A DNA stretch of 63,394 nt from Paraphysomonas bandaiensis (Eukaryota > Chrysophyceae): contig CBFFRP010000179.1 of NCBI GenBank assembly GCA_965644295.1, forward strand, positions 1-63,394, read 5' to 3'. Below are positions 23,092 through 35,700 of this stretch, one piece after another. How positions within the stretch are numbered: the stretch's first letter is position 1; every line of letters starts with the position of its first letter. The notes under the pieces were generated by a model. That model searched no databases. It was not told where the DNA came from and saw only the letters and a list, made by a program, of their open reading frames with translations. Position numbers and translations under genes: made by a program.

Positions 23092-26000
23092 TTACAACAA
23101 ATTAATTCGCACCACATCAATAGTACGGTGCCATACCTCTCCTGCACTAGCGTGGATGTTTACCATCCCAATAATATTACCCCTGGACATACCTTCTCTC
23201 TGTCGATACCTCGACCTTGAATCTGCTTCCGGGATACGTACCAGATCCTTCTCATTGTGAAGGGTGTCGTTCTCACCATCACTAGCAGCTGTAGCACTCC
23301 TCTCACTATGGATCTCAGTGCGCTCACTGCCATCACCGTCTCCAAGCACACGCTCTCGCCAACCCTTTCCACGCGTGCTATCATCGGTACCCTGACCTAA
23401 TTCGGCAGTTTTAACCTGGCGCCACATCGCAGCTACTAACACCGCTACAGCGGCAAGAGCAACAAGAAGAACAGGAATGAATATTAAGCCTTCCTGGCGA
23501 AGCGTTTCGTCCATAATCACATGTTTAACAGCTGCCTGGCCGTTTCCAATGGGACCAGGAGTAGGCGATGACGACAAACTGACAAAGCTGTAACTAATGT
23601 CTGTTTTCCTAATGGGCAATACACGATCTATCCTGGCGAACGAGAGAGTAGAAGACGGATAAGAAGACGAAAAGTAACGAATGGTGCTCTGAAGACTTCC
23701 GTCCCGGAAACTGTCATCAAGAGCTCGTTGTTTATCGTTCACGAAGCGATCAACATCATGATAGTTCGATCCCACTACGTCGTAGTCTTCTACCACAACG
23801 CTCACCACGAATGTTATGTCAAGCACATAAGTCTCCGTGAGGTGGCGTTTGAAAGTAAGCAGCTGAGTAAGGTGGGATACAAGTGGCAAAGGATCCATAC
23901 TGGTTCTCCTGTGCCCACTGTGACCATCATCATTATCATCATCATTATCATCATCATCACCATATCCGCTAGAGCACAACACATGGGGATCAGTTGAACA
24001 AACAGACAACACAGCCACATTCGCCTCATCCACACCGAGGATACTAGCAATAGCAGCCTCCATAACAACAGTATCCAACACAGAGAGAGTACTAGCAAAG
24101 ACATTCTCTACAAGTACCTCTCCACGCATGGTAACAGTAGTGCGTTCAACTGTCGCACCCATGGCAGCAGCGGTTTGCTGTCGACCAGGAATGCACTTAC
24201 CCTTGTGCATAGCAAATGAAAGCTCTTCACTAGCCCCACCGCTTACGCCACAGAAAGTCCACGACACTTGTAAGGCCGCATCCTCATCCCCAGCTCCACC
24301 CACTCGGAAATAATAGTCTCCATCAGGCAGGCTTGTTACACAGTCCTCTTTGATCAAATCTCCACATACCGTGCCCGAATCAAGCAGATGAGTTTTAGAA
24401 TTGTCAGATATGGAGTAGCGAGTGCCCAGACCGGAGGAGAGAAACCAACCATCACCAACCACGTCGTGCAGAACAAAAGGTAGATCGTGCTCTTTCGGAA
24501 GAGGGGTGTCAGGTTGCGGATTAGGGTCATGTGGAGGTGGAGGAGGAGGAGGAGGGGAAGGGTGTCGGCATCTTCTGCACTCCGCGAACTTCTTGACCAA
24601 ACCGCGGGTGGGTGGTTCGCGTATCTCAAATTCACCAGAAGATCCAAAGTTAAAGTCCATCCTAGTCTTGCTGTCACCTGCATAACAATGAAATAGAATA
24701 TAAATATGGGAACGAATCCACTTACCACTATAAATCTGGTAGTACCCAGAACTCTTGGTGGCAACCTGCCAGAGTATCTCCCACTCGTTGTGCACTCCTT
24801 CCCAAGGCAGATGGATTTCCATAGTATAGGAACCTCTGTCACTCCAGCGGTCTTCATCTAGAGAAGCACATACTTGAAATACAAGTGGATTGTCGCCAGG
24901 CGAAGGGGCATAAGCATCTGAAGTAAAGTAGCGGTTCCCCTGATTGTGTAATGGACCACCAGGGACCGGAGGTGCCACTTCACCTGTGTGATTGAGGATA
25001 AAAGTCGCCCCTGACCATCCATCTCCAAATTCATCAACAAGGGTAATACTGCAAAAAAGTGAGGCAATGACAGCTAGATATTAATAACATTCAGACACTT
25101 ACAGAAGACAGTCTCCGTTCAGCGCTGTAGGGATGGATGTTGGGGCCATTTGAAGAGTAGGGGCATGAGAGACAGTTGGCGCTAGTGTAGGTTCAGCAGA
25201 TGGTAATGGAGTCGGGCTCGAGGTAGGAGCAGAAGAAGTGGGGGAAGATGAAGATGGGGCCACCGTAGGAAACAACGAAGGTGGGGACGTAGGCCGTATG
25301 GTGGGGGCAACTGTTGGTGAAGAAGTTGGCCGATGGGACACTGTCGGAGCAACTGTAGGGCGCTGTGAAATAGTTGGGGCGAGAGTAGGGGAAGGAGTAT
25401 CCACCCAAGTACTAACACGACGGATGGCTGAGTTACCATAGTCCGCTACATACAACTGTGGTCCAGTGCCGAGTTTACCGGTCGAGCTATAAAAACTCAG
25501 AGTCACAGGATAGCTGAACTGGGCCTTATTGGAAAACCCATCTTTGTATCCTGTTGACCGTCCTATAATGCTGCGGAAACTCCCTTCATTACCGGCATAG
25601 TAATCCACCTCTAATGTGTCCAGCTGGAGTCGACGTACAGCCACGGCACCCAGAGCCCCGACAGAAGTGCCGGAGCTAAGGTGAGAGTACACCTCCACCC
25701 AGTACAGCACGTTATCGTCGCCGTCATACTCCATATGCATAGGGAAAGTCACAAGGGAAAATCCCGTAACCTTCGCAGAATTAAGGTTCCCATTCCGGGG
25801 ACGAGGGTAGGTCTGCGGTATGTTGTATTTGACACCGTCCGACACATATACGGACACCTCCGAACTGCTCTGGCACCGAAGCGGCATACGTACAATGGCA
25901 CTTCGAGAAAACGTGTACGCAACGTAGAGCTCCTCGGTACGGGTATTCACAGCAATCGAAGATATAAAAATCTTGGCTGTGCTTATGTCATAATCATTGG

Positions 26001-26658
26001 CCTGCTGCCATGTCTTCAGAGCGCGGTACCTTGTCATGACAGCTGCAGAGAAGGATCCGGACAATGTTCCATCACTCCCAGTGATATTGTACACACTTTG
26101 ACTATCGCTAACGTAAAAATACTCCCCGTATTGTTTGATATCGAGTTCAGGATTGTTATCTGAGACAGCACTACCCAGCAGAGTAAGTTTAGAACCAGTC
26201 GAGGTCTTCATTGTGCCAACAGTACTGCTGACAAAATCTATATACCGTATGAACCCATTCGATCTATCAGTCAATACAAGTCTCTTTAAATCCTCCAAAT
26301 ATATCATACGTGAGGGATCCGCAAATGTAGCTTGTGATAATGATCCATCACTTACACCTGAAGCTCCAGTCCCTGCTACTTTAGTCACAGTACATGATCC
26401 AGTCTCCTCACAGACTCTGTTGGTTGTAATAAAGTTAATATCAGAATTACTAAATGAAGAAAAAAAGATTCCTTCTGAACCCAAATAATAGCCTGATGCG
26501 ATCCCCACTGGAGTAGATAAACCATTAGCTACAGTCGACACATTCACAATCTTATTGTCAGGTAGATTAAGATCATACAAGCTTCTAGATTCCATATGAC
26601 TATCACATAAAACAATATGTATGAATATAAGCAGCATAGCTGCATAATTTAATGCCAT
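23092..26658 (-). CDS. Large type I membrane protein: NHL-like propeller, PT linker, GDGW modules
   Basis: Exons 26658-25103, 25048-24726 and 24677-23092 join in phase to 1154 residues. A signal peptide is likely at residues 1-18. Residues about 25-420 resemble an NHL/beta-propeller ectodomain: GLSTPVGIASGYY, DPSRMIYLEDLKRLVLTDR, FIRYIDF and GPQLYVADYGNSAIRRVS. A linker rich in PTxxPT (about 425-510) follows, typical of stramenopile secreted proteins. Two GDGW modules come next (DEFGDGWSGATF and VVGDGWFLSSG), separated by a polyproline run and cysteine-containing stretches. A poly-Asp/Asn tract is encoded by a CAT/TTA microsatellite near 23930-23960. A single membrane helix (LIFIPVLLVALAAVAVLVAA) lies near 1024-1046, with a Ser/Arg-rich cytoplasmic tail of about 105 residues. 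A cell-surface adhesion or receptor role is inference. Confidence 0.8.
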
Positions 26659-27324
26659 ATTTGAGGTAATATTCCCTCAATATGTGGCTATATAGTATGA
26701 CTATGTGTGACACGGTGGTATTAAGAGGTCAGCATCCCCATGAATTGAAGATCTCTCTATATAACCCCCCTACCAATCGACGTAGTCCGTGGGTCTATGT
26801 TGGGTAAATTTTTGTATTGGAATACACTTCATATCTTGACTAGACACTTGAGTGGAACTGAAATTAAATGGAGTTTTGAGGGGTTTTTTTAATAGGGTGG
26901 TTGGAATATAGGGGGAATAGAGAATTTAGGGAATAGAAATTAGGGAATTTGAGTGGAAAAATGGGTGATGGATGTTGAAAATAGGGATCATAGGGTGGGA
27001 ATGTAACGAATAGAAGAGAAGAGAAGGAATAGAATTATCTAATTTTTGCATAGAAAATTGATTTTTATAGTTAAATAATGGAGAATTGATTTCTAGATTC
27101 CAATTTCCAACATTTTAATTGTAAAGGCTAATAAAAAGCATAGTTTGAATATACAGGTACATCTGTACCTGCTGTCTCTATGTATCAGTACAGATGTATT
27201 TGTATGTATATATATGTATGTACGTGGGAATGGCCTCATAAGATCTACTGCACTGCACTGGCTTTCCACACTCTACCATACCATAATATTAACAAGGTCT
27301 TCTATACACAATCACACATCCATC
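26659..27324. promoter_or_regulatory. Shared 5' region of two head-to-head genes
   Basis: Lies between the starts of the NHL-like protein gene (26658, minus) and the thioredoxin-fold gene (27325, plus). It has AT-rich and purine-rich tracts (GGGAATAGAGAATTTAGGG) and only a very short ATGT run near 27206-27224, unlike the four long arrays at other divergent pairs. No TATA box could be assigned. Confidence 0.4.
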
Positions 27325-29011
27325 ATGCTCTATCTATCTCTCCTCTTATATCTCTTCCTACCTATCCATACATACACACACAGCCCCTCCTCTACCATCC
27401 AGCTATCTACAGACGATACAGGCATACTCACCTCTCCTTCGAACCCCATAATTAAACTAAACACACATGAACTCTCCTCATTATTCACTCAACTAGACAG
27501 CCAATCAGATCATTCATTAGATAATCAGTTGAGTGTATTAATCATATGGACATCTGACACATGTATAACATGCGATGCACACGTATCTCATATACAAACA
27601 CTTATATCACAACAAACATATGAGAATCTATCGATTGTTATCACTGAAATAAATGAATCGGATTCTGATACTGATATCATTACTGAAAGATTTAACATTC
27701 AAAGCTATCCGAGTTTTACGATATGGCGTGGTCAAACAGGACATGTTATCACAACACCTCATTTGGATGAAGCAGTATCAGCTTTGTATAGCAATAGTAT
27801 TGAACTGAGAGAAGAGAATATCGTTCATGATTTAGGCAGTGTCAAGAGCCTGACAATGGATAACAGTCGAGACCAACTCCTCTCCCGTTCCGTCTCTATC
27901 GTTATTGTCAGCAGTCTAGAGAAGGGTACAACTGGCATTTTAGAGGCAGCAATGGATGCATCTGAGGCACTGCAGTCGGATGACGATTTGCAGCATCTGA
28001 CTCAAATTTTGCATCTTGACTCACGGTCTCCGAACTGTAGTATTATGGTTGGAGGATGGCGAGTGCAAGGAAGCGAAATTCCAGTATGTAGCAGAGAAAA
28101 CGCGTGGGTATTTCACTGGCGTGACAATACTCTGACAGTCTCTCTACAAGATGCTATCATTAACTTAAAGGGAGATGTCGTGGAGTCTGTGCACGATCTT
28201 ACAAGCCAGAATATAGCTGACGTAGCCAGGGCGCTGGTGCACCTAGACCTAACTTACTTAAGGTAGAGAAAATGCTGCACCCACTTGTGCTTGGTAACAT
28301 TCATAATTTTGACATCATAGTGAGGGTATGCCTGCGGTTTTAGAACCGATGGGAGCAGACATATGGGACGTACATGGGTTGTATTCGCTACTGAGTCGTC
28401 CTGTCGGCCTGACAACACCATCTGGAACCGCTGGGGCAACCGTAGTACTAGTATATGACAAGGGTGGCTACGTCCACAGCAGACACCCAGTAACGCGTGA
28501 GATGGCCAATCAGGAAGCCTTAGCCGCCACGCATCGAGCCTTGAAAACTTTTAGCCAGACTGCTAAGATTCTGCGTGAGCATTTTCCTTACCTTTCTCTG
28601 CTCCGCTTGGATCGCATGGAAGAGCGGGACTATCAGCAAATGGATGCGATGCACCTTCTGGGACTGGAAGAAGTCCCGGCTGTAGTGATGTTTGTAGGTG
28701 AGTACTACGAGATGTCATAAACTTGTGTTTAATTGAATACCTTCCCTGCTTTCTCTCTTTTTGCGACAGAGGACTCAGAATATGAACGCGTTCCATTTGT
28801 TTTTCGAAGTGATCTAGTGACTGACGCCTCAGCCCTTGCAGCAGCTGTGCAGAGAGCACTGGAAAAAGGGTTTGATTCAAAATATAGAGGAGGGTCCTCG
28901 CGTAGTTTTCATGCTCGCCCGCCTCCTCAGATACTAAACGCATCGGATATGGCTCCGGAGGAGCTCAATAAATATCTTAAGAAGACTCCTAGAAGATCTA
29001 AAAAGGTATAG
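27325..29011 (+). CDS. Secretory thioredoxin-fold (PDI-like) protein
   Basis: Exons 27325-28262, 28321-28697 and 28770-29011 join in phase to 518 residues. The start at 27325 was chosen because MLYLSLLLYLFLPIHTY makes a good signal peptide; the frame is open further upstream but with poor sequence. Residues about 40-140 form a thioredoxin fold: VLIIWTSDTC-IT-C gives a CxxC pair at C80/C83, followed by FNIQSYPSFTIWRG with the cis-proline. A second thioredoxin-like region is suggested near the end of exon 2 (LGLEEVPAVVMF then EDSEYERVPFVF), without CxxC. The C terminus is basic (KKTPRRSKKV) and carries no KDEL-type signal. It is probably an ER or secreted disulfide-handling protein, but the sequence is diverged and the substrate is unknown. 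Confidence 0.75.
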
Positions 29012-29228
29012 ACTTACATTTGACAAACTTATAGTTGATCAGTGGACGAATATATTATAGTATAAATAGAGTGTTGGTATAACGTAATAAATAGCGCAAT
29101 TAGCAATTGTAGTATATAAATTTCTTGATGGAGCTTATATACCTTCTTCGATTCTGCAAACAAACTTTCAAACCAAAAGTACACTTCTACTATTTTTATC
29201 ACAAACAGCACCCTACATAAAACATATT

Positions 29229-30075
29229 CTTGAATGTCTTTTTATTTAGCAATAGGCGTTAAAAACTCGTTCCGATATAGTGGCTAGTTTAATGCTAGAC
29301 CTACTAGTTAGCTAGTTAGACCTCTACCCGTAACTAATCAGCACGAATTCTATTATATCCTACTATATTTAGCGCTACAGAAGCTGCTTGTGCGTCGCCG
29401 CAAGCACCAAGGTGCAAATACATAAAACTTAAAACTACACTCTTACTTATCATATTTCCGGGTATATATCGTTACTAAACCGTGTGGTACAGTTTCTTCT
29501 GTCGGTCTTAACTGCTAGCTCAGATGACGCTATATAAATTTCGTTTCAATAAGATTATTTTATAGAATACGGGCTGTATACTAGAGTAGCTCATCATAGA
29601 TCATAGAGTCACGTAGATCATTAGCAATAAAGGAGTAGTATAGCTCATTAGTACAGCGGTGCCTCAAATTCAGACTTTTACCTCGGAACACTACCCTCCC
29701 ATCCGCATAACTCTGGCCCCTACCCCAAAGGGCGCCCCCCTGATTAACCGCACCTCTATTGACACTAAGGACTACACGTCTACCGTCTACACATCCATGG
29801 GAAGCCTTCACACTTACTTAAAGACTCACAATTCTGAAGACAGCAGATGTCAAGTATATCAACATTCTTCTTTCTCACTGCGTTTGCTTTGAGCAATCGT
29901 TCACCTTAGTGACAGAGAGCGAAAGTGATTGCACCTTGGTGCTTGCGGTGACGCACAAGCAGCTTTCGTAGCGCTAAATAGTAAATAGCAGGATATCAGA
30001 TTTAAGCACAAGTTCGTAGTTTAATTGTTTTGCCAAATTAGTTCTTTTGCTGATAATAAGACATTCACTACAATA
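29229..30075. mobile_element. DNA transposon with about 190-bp inverted terminal repeats
   Basis: The left arm (29229-29420) has GAATGTCTTTTTATTTAG, AGCAATAGGCG and AGCTGCTTGTGCGTCGCCGC. The right arm (29880-30075) carries the same in reverse: CACCTTGGTGCTTGCGGTGA, GCAGCTTTCGTAGCGCTA and GACATTCAC at the end. The arms enclose about 460 bp with a short minus-strand frame (29811-29581: GRRVVLSVNRG, GRVVFRGKSLNLRHRC) that may be a transposase scrap. No clean target duplication was seen. It is a non-autonomous element of the family that also left copies at 6.2, 22.3 and 53.0 kb. Confidence 0.7.
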
Positions 30076-30207
30076 GTACAGGAGGTTATATTGAATGAAG
30101 GTAGGTTATAGGGTTATAAGTCATACTCTTTCTTCTTTTGAATGTTTCAATGGTTGAGATACATACTACATTATCTTTTAATAACACTCAGTTCTATATA
30201 TAGCAGT

Positions 30208-30597
30208 ACAGGTCATTAATGGGATACCGTTTACGGTCCATTAATGGTAGTGCAGTTCCCGGCAATTATAATGGCTTAATGACAAATGCCCCGGCAATTA
30301 TAATGGCATTACCATTAATGGCTCATTAATGCCATTACCATTAACGGTTACCAGGCCCTGGTATACATATGCTATGAAGTATACAGGATACAGGATACAT
30401 ATTTAACACATATTATACAAAAACACAGGACACTCAATAAATAGCCGAATATAAAAATTACTCTCTAAGACCTCCACTATTGATACCTTCATTATAATTT
30501 CCGGGACAATTTTCATTAATGCCATTATAATTGCCATTAATGCCGTTAACTGGAATACCATTAATGGGCCATGAACGATTAACGGTTACCAGGCCCT
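30208..30597. repeat. ATTAATGG-rich MITE pair
   Basis: Two similar modules, each ending TTAACGGTTACCAGGCCCTG (at about 30339-30358 and 30578-30597) and packed with CCATTAATGG/GCCATTATAATTG words. They resemble the termini of the elements at 49.3-52.6 kb and are probably non-autonomous relatives. Confidence 0.6.
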
Positions 30598-31054
30598 GCC
30601 CCCTGCCTCCAAATAGCTAAACACTCAACAGATGTTTATATTTGTATCTAGTATGTACATGAACGGGTAATATGAAACATGATTTTTAAAACGTTACTCC
30701 AACCTAACTGTGAAACTTTGTGATTTATGTGGCGATTAGATGCACTATTACTTCGTAATAAATTGACGGCCATATTGCACGGATACTGATTGGGCACTTA
30801 CATTTATTATATCTGTATTTGCATTTCATTGATTACTAGCTACATTTCGGCTACCCTTTCATTAATCACAGAAAGTTAATGCTATATTGCTCTATGCTCT
30901 AGTCGTACATATAACGAATAACCTATTTATTATACATTCAGAAAGGCTCGTATTTCACTACATTCTGCTCAACAGGTGCATTGCCAACACAAATACTAGA
31001 TCTGTATAGAGTACTTTCAACTGAAGAAAAGTTCAAAGTATTCTCCCGCCATCA
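30598..31054. other. Gene-free stretch
   Basis: No coding or repeat signal identified. It includes the 3' flank of the minus-strand COMMD5 gene. Confidence 0.4.
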
Positions 31055-31874
31055 TTATTTGCTTCGTTCCTCTTTATCCCTGCGCTCGAATTCATTCACT
31101 ATGCGCATTATTGGGTGCCGCTCAAGTGTCTGCATATCGTTCAACACCTTGCAAGAATTATGATTACACGAAAGTATAGAAAAAAAGTAGTACTCACTTT
31201 GGCGACGCCATACCGTAGTTGATTGAACTGATCTATAGACACTTCAAAAGTCTTGATAACACTGTTACTTAGAACCATCTGTGCACATTATATTAACTAT
31301 TGAGCTCCAAGAATTACCAATGACTCACCTGCATGAGGACTACAGGTCGAAGAACACGGCTAAGAGAGCCAGATGATATGATCACATCCACCCGCCATCT
31401 TAGCTTCTCCAGCCGAGGAAATCGGATTCTATGACACAACGCGGATGATTCCATCGAGGTCCGGGATGTCTGTATGACGCGCACGATCTCATCAGCGGCA
31501 GGTGCAGGACAATTCATCTTCAGTAAATCGCTATGAATGGAAGCACTCTTTGCTTTCTGTCGAATTGCTATTCGTATAATACTGTATAACCCAGTAAATA
31601 ATAGTCCATAGTCCATCCCTTCAATTTTACTGGCTCCGCGTTGCAATATTACCAGACTCTCATCTGAGACAGGCTCTCCATTAACCATAAGAACTACTTT
31701 ACTTAATGTATCGCTTAGAACTTCAGAAGGAGTTATGTGTAATAATGGTATGGTTTGTTTGACTTCATCTGGTATAGATGGGGCAAAATATGTGGATGTA
31801 TCGATACCTTTCGGTACTTTAGTGGGATCTTGAGTTGAGGCCGCTGTACGTCCAAACCCTTTAACTTTTGACAT
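31055..31874 (-). CDS. COMMD5: COMM domain-containing protein 5
   Basis: Exons 31874-31329, 31278-31198 and 31147-31055 are phase 0 and give 239 residues (human COMMD5 has 224). The COMM domain at about 165-239 reads LRWRVDVIISSGSLSRVLRP, then VVLMQ, and after the first intron MVLSNSVIKTFEVSIDQFNQLRYGVAKVL. The W-R-V-D-V-I-S-x2-L-x-R-x-L-x-P-x-V-L-M-Q pattern is closest to COMMD5 among the ten COMMD proteins. These assemble as the Commander ring, which works with CCC/Retriever in endosomal recycling, the same compartment as VPS35/retromer in this window (not an operon; proximity is probably chance). The N-terminal helical domain is diverged. The last intron uses acceptor TTGCAAG, fixed by phase and by the conserved last helix. 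Confidence 0.87.
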
Positions 31875-32038
31875 GAATAGAGTAGATTGAGGGTGGGAAT
31901 TAATTGGGAAAGGGTGAGGTTATGTTATGAGTTGGATAGATGAGGATATTGTTTGGAGGTTATGACTATGCTCTGTGTGTATGAATATATGCATAGTGGC
32001 TGTATATGATATCCACGTATAGGCTGCTGCTTGTGAGT

Positions 32039-32213
32039 GTATGTATGTATGTATGTATGTATGTATGTAGAGGTGTATGTATGTATGTATGTATGTATGT
32101 ATGTATGTATGTATGTATGTATGTATGTATGTATGTATGTATGTATGTATGTATGTATGTATGTATGTATGTATGTATGTATGTATGTATGTATGTATGT
32201 ATGTATGTATGTA
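32039..32213. repeat. (ATGT)n microsatellite
   Basis: About 175 bp of ATGT units with one interruption (AGAGGTG at about 32069-32075). It lies between the COMMD5 start (31874, minus) and the start of the PDZ-IQ-PH gene (32714, plus). Confidence 0.97.
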
Positions 32214-32713
32214 GTATACAGTATGTATTATTCTACTACCGTCTTCTATCCATGTTGTGGTGGAACGTTATACGTGGATATGCATGGACTTCGCCCGCAG
32301 CAGTATACACACACATGATGCATGGACTTCGTCCGGAGGATTTTCCTCCACAACATTTTTGTCACTTCATTTCAGTGTCCCCTCACTTCACACTTCATAT
32401 ATATATATATATAGCCGCCCTCATAGTCTCATAGTACATATATATACGCATCATATGCCTTCTATAAGACCATATGATGTCTACGTAATATCTCATAGTT
32501 AAGCACCACTATCTGTATATAACATCTTGTAGTTATATATATAGACATTGAGTGAACTGGAAGTGCTACGAGCATAACGGAGCATATTCCTGTCCCTTCC
32601 CATCACCGAGGACTACCTCTTATTCAATACAATCCTCTCTATTATCCATTAGATCATATGATCGACTATGTTTACTAAATCGCTATATATTCTACTTACT
32701 GACTATCTTGAAT

Positions 32714-35700
32714 ATGATGCAACGGATTCAATCATCCCCTCAAAGGGTCCCTTCCAAGCGGATACGTTCCACATCATCACATCCTCATATGGCATTAGAT
32801 CGAGCCATAAGATCTCAAGGGTATCAGAATGGTATGTCTTCATGGGAGATTGATGCCTTTATCGAGACTTTCGAGAGAGGAGGGTCTCTATCTGATGCCT
32901 ATCGTATACTCACTGCTTACTCCAGTCTTCAAAGCGACGTATCGAAGCTAGTTCATAAACGGGCTTCGTATATTAGCAAGTTAGTTTCTATACTCTGTAG
33001 TAAGGGTACTGAGACAAGATTTGAATTACAATACATAGTATCTAAAATTGCAGAATATTCTCTTAAGGTGTGGATTGCAGTTTGTCGGTTGCGACAGTTG
33101 CAATGGAGCCCGCAACCGATCATGATTTCTTCAGTCTCAGATCCTAACTCATCCAATAACTTTATATTTGTATTCAAGAAGGATATCGCCCTCGTGCTTG
33201 ACGTGGCAAGAAAGAATGATGTGCGCTTTATTGATTATGATGTCGACCCAATGCACCTCATCGTAATGTTGACAACTTCAGCTGCTGAGTCATCGACAGA
33301 TCCCCAAGTTTTGAAAGAACTCTTGAGTTCTAGCATTATTACTAATGAAAGCTTCAAGAGTTCTGATGACATTAACGTGGAAAGTCAAATGTCTCCGTAT
33401 CGTGAACTCATAGAAGTGATGCGAGCAGTAAGTTGGGAGGAGGCTTCTGCGGATAGCACTTGGCAAGCCTTTGCCTCCATAAAGAGTGGATCTGAAAATA
33501 TGCACAACCGCGCTGACATGTTTCCAGTGTTACGGGTTCAGTACGGTGCAGTTCCTCCCCCTTCATGTATGTTTAGCTCGGATTCCCCTGGTGTATATTG
33601 TCGTGCCTGCCGGGTATTATTGGAGTTCTTTTACTCGAAGTTCTTTCCATTATCGAAACGTGCAAATGAAGACTCTCATGAGGTGGTGGTTAGACTCCTG
33701 CTTCGTGTAAGTACGTCTGCTAGGGAGACATCCAGTGTACCGCTTGCTCTTACTAATGAGAGAACTGAAATACCAGACATCAAGCGAGCAGGACAGAAGA
33801 TGAAAGTCTACTCTACAATGCGTCCCCACACTTCTCCTTCTACACGGCACTCTCAAAAGGATGAAAAGGTTAGGGACCATGGCAACCAAGTACCGACCAC
33901 AACTCAAGAAAAGAAGAAAAATAGGTATAGTTGCGATGAGCTCACGAAAATATCGAAGAGCTCGGTCCGGGATGTTTCCTATGAAACTGAAAACATTGGT
34001 GAGATGAAGGAGCAGGGGATAGACAAAATTGATTCTCAAACGCTGAAACAACCGGAAATAAAAAATCAAGTGCCTTCGAGATTGAAAATTAATGAACACA
34101 AAGCTTTGGAGGAAGTTTCCTCCAATAGTCACTCGGGAAATGCCTCTATATTGCGTCCGTATAGCGTACCCTCCGAAATTACTATTGAGGTATGTCAGGT
34201 TATTGTTATTCAAAGCAATTCTGACACAGATATGTTTGCAGGACATACCCCATACGCCATCCACTCAATCCCAACCAGGGGGTGTTGTTGCCGGTGTGGA
34301 GGACGTCAGTACACAATCTTGCAAGCCTGTAAGGCCTGTCTCACGCCCTACGAGAGGATCAAGACTAAGAAGTGCCCAGCCCAGTGGATTTCGGCGGGTT
34401 AACCGACAACGCGAACAGTGCGTGACCCTTATGTTGCAGTCTGTAGCTTCTAAGGACCTTCTATTGGTTCTGGAACGGGTCAGTTACAAAAGCGACTGTA
34501 ATAAACACAGAATATTAGTGCGGGGGTTCCTCCCAGATTGCCCTCTTACAACCATGCGCGACTGCATAATAGGGGATGAGTTGCTGACAGTTGCCGGAAC
34601 TTCTGTTGAAGGGCGATACGTCAAGGACGTATACAAGGCCCTTAGTAACACAACTACATCTGTGCGACCTACAAGTGCCATACAGCACCCGAAGATTGTA
34701 GTGCAAGTGCGCCGATACTATGACAATTGGGAGGAGTATGCTGACCGATCAGATACCGCCTCTGTCACCAGTTATTCGCGCGCGAGAAATGAAACTCTAT
34801 CTCAGGTGGACAATAGTGACGTCAAACCTCTTCATGACTATGAAAACCAGATTCTGCAATTAAAAAATGAGCTCAAAGAAGCTGAAAGTAATGTAACTGC
34901 TAGCGATGAAAAGGGATTTTTGGCGGCTAAGGAATATCTCCTTAGGAAGTTTGACGAGCTGCAGGAGGTACAACAGGGATATCTTGAGGCAAAGACACGA
35001 TTTCACTCAACTAGTGATCCGTCTTTGACTAAAAGGAACACATCTCACAGTGTTTCAGAAGCAGTGCGGACAGCTAGTTCTTCCCATGAAATGAGTGATT
35101 ATTCGAATACGACACCTTTAAAAGTTTCTCTCAGACGTTCGAAATCTGGCAAACACTCTAAAACAGTGGTGCCACCACACTTGGCGCGAGCTAATGTGAT
35201 GTCTTCAAAACCACAACGTGTATCTGTGGAATTCAATCATTGTAGTACAAGAGTAGTTGATGCAGCTCCCACATCTCACTTGGCTCGACCCCAACCATCG
35301 GGGTATAGAAATCAATATGTATATACTCAATCCGTACCTACCAGCCAACAACAGCTTGGCTCGTGCGTATTGAAACCATTGCGCAATACTTCCGCGGTTG
35401 TTCCGACCACACTGAGAGATGCGCTTCATCAGGTCAACAGGAAATATAAGGCGAAAGGTGTGCGCAAGCAGTCTGCAGTGAAGATAGCGGTGTGGTGGAA
35501 GCTAGTTCTCCCGCAGAAAAAGTTACAGCACAGGCTATGGATATGTAACCTGTGTCGGGAATGGATATATGAACTGCTAGATAAATCTGTGGAAAAGGGT
35601 ATTCGTGCTGTGAGGCTACGAAATCATATGATGAGACATGGGGCTGCTGTAAAGTTGCAGAAACAGTTCAGAAACTGGAGGTTAAATGTGCTAAAGTTCT

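Noticed and set aside
32552-32713. Longer N terminus of the PDZ-IQ-PH protein starting MNWKCYEH
   Set aside because: The extra 54 residues are poor in structure and close to the presumed promoter; the MM pair at 32714 is the simpler start, though this is not proven.
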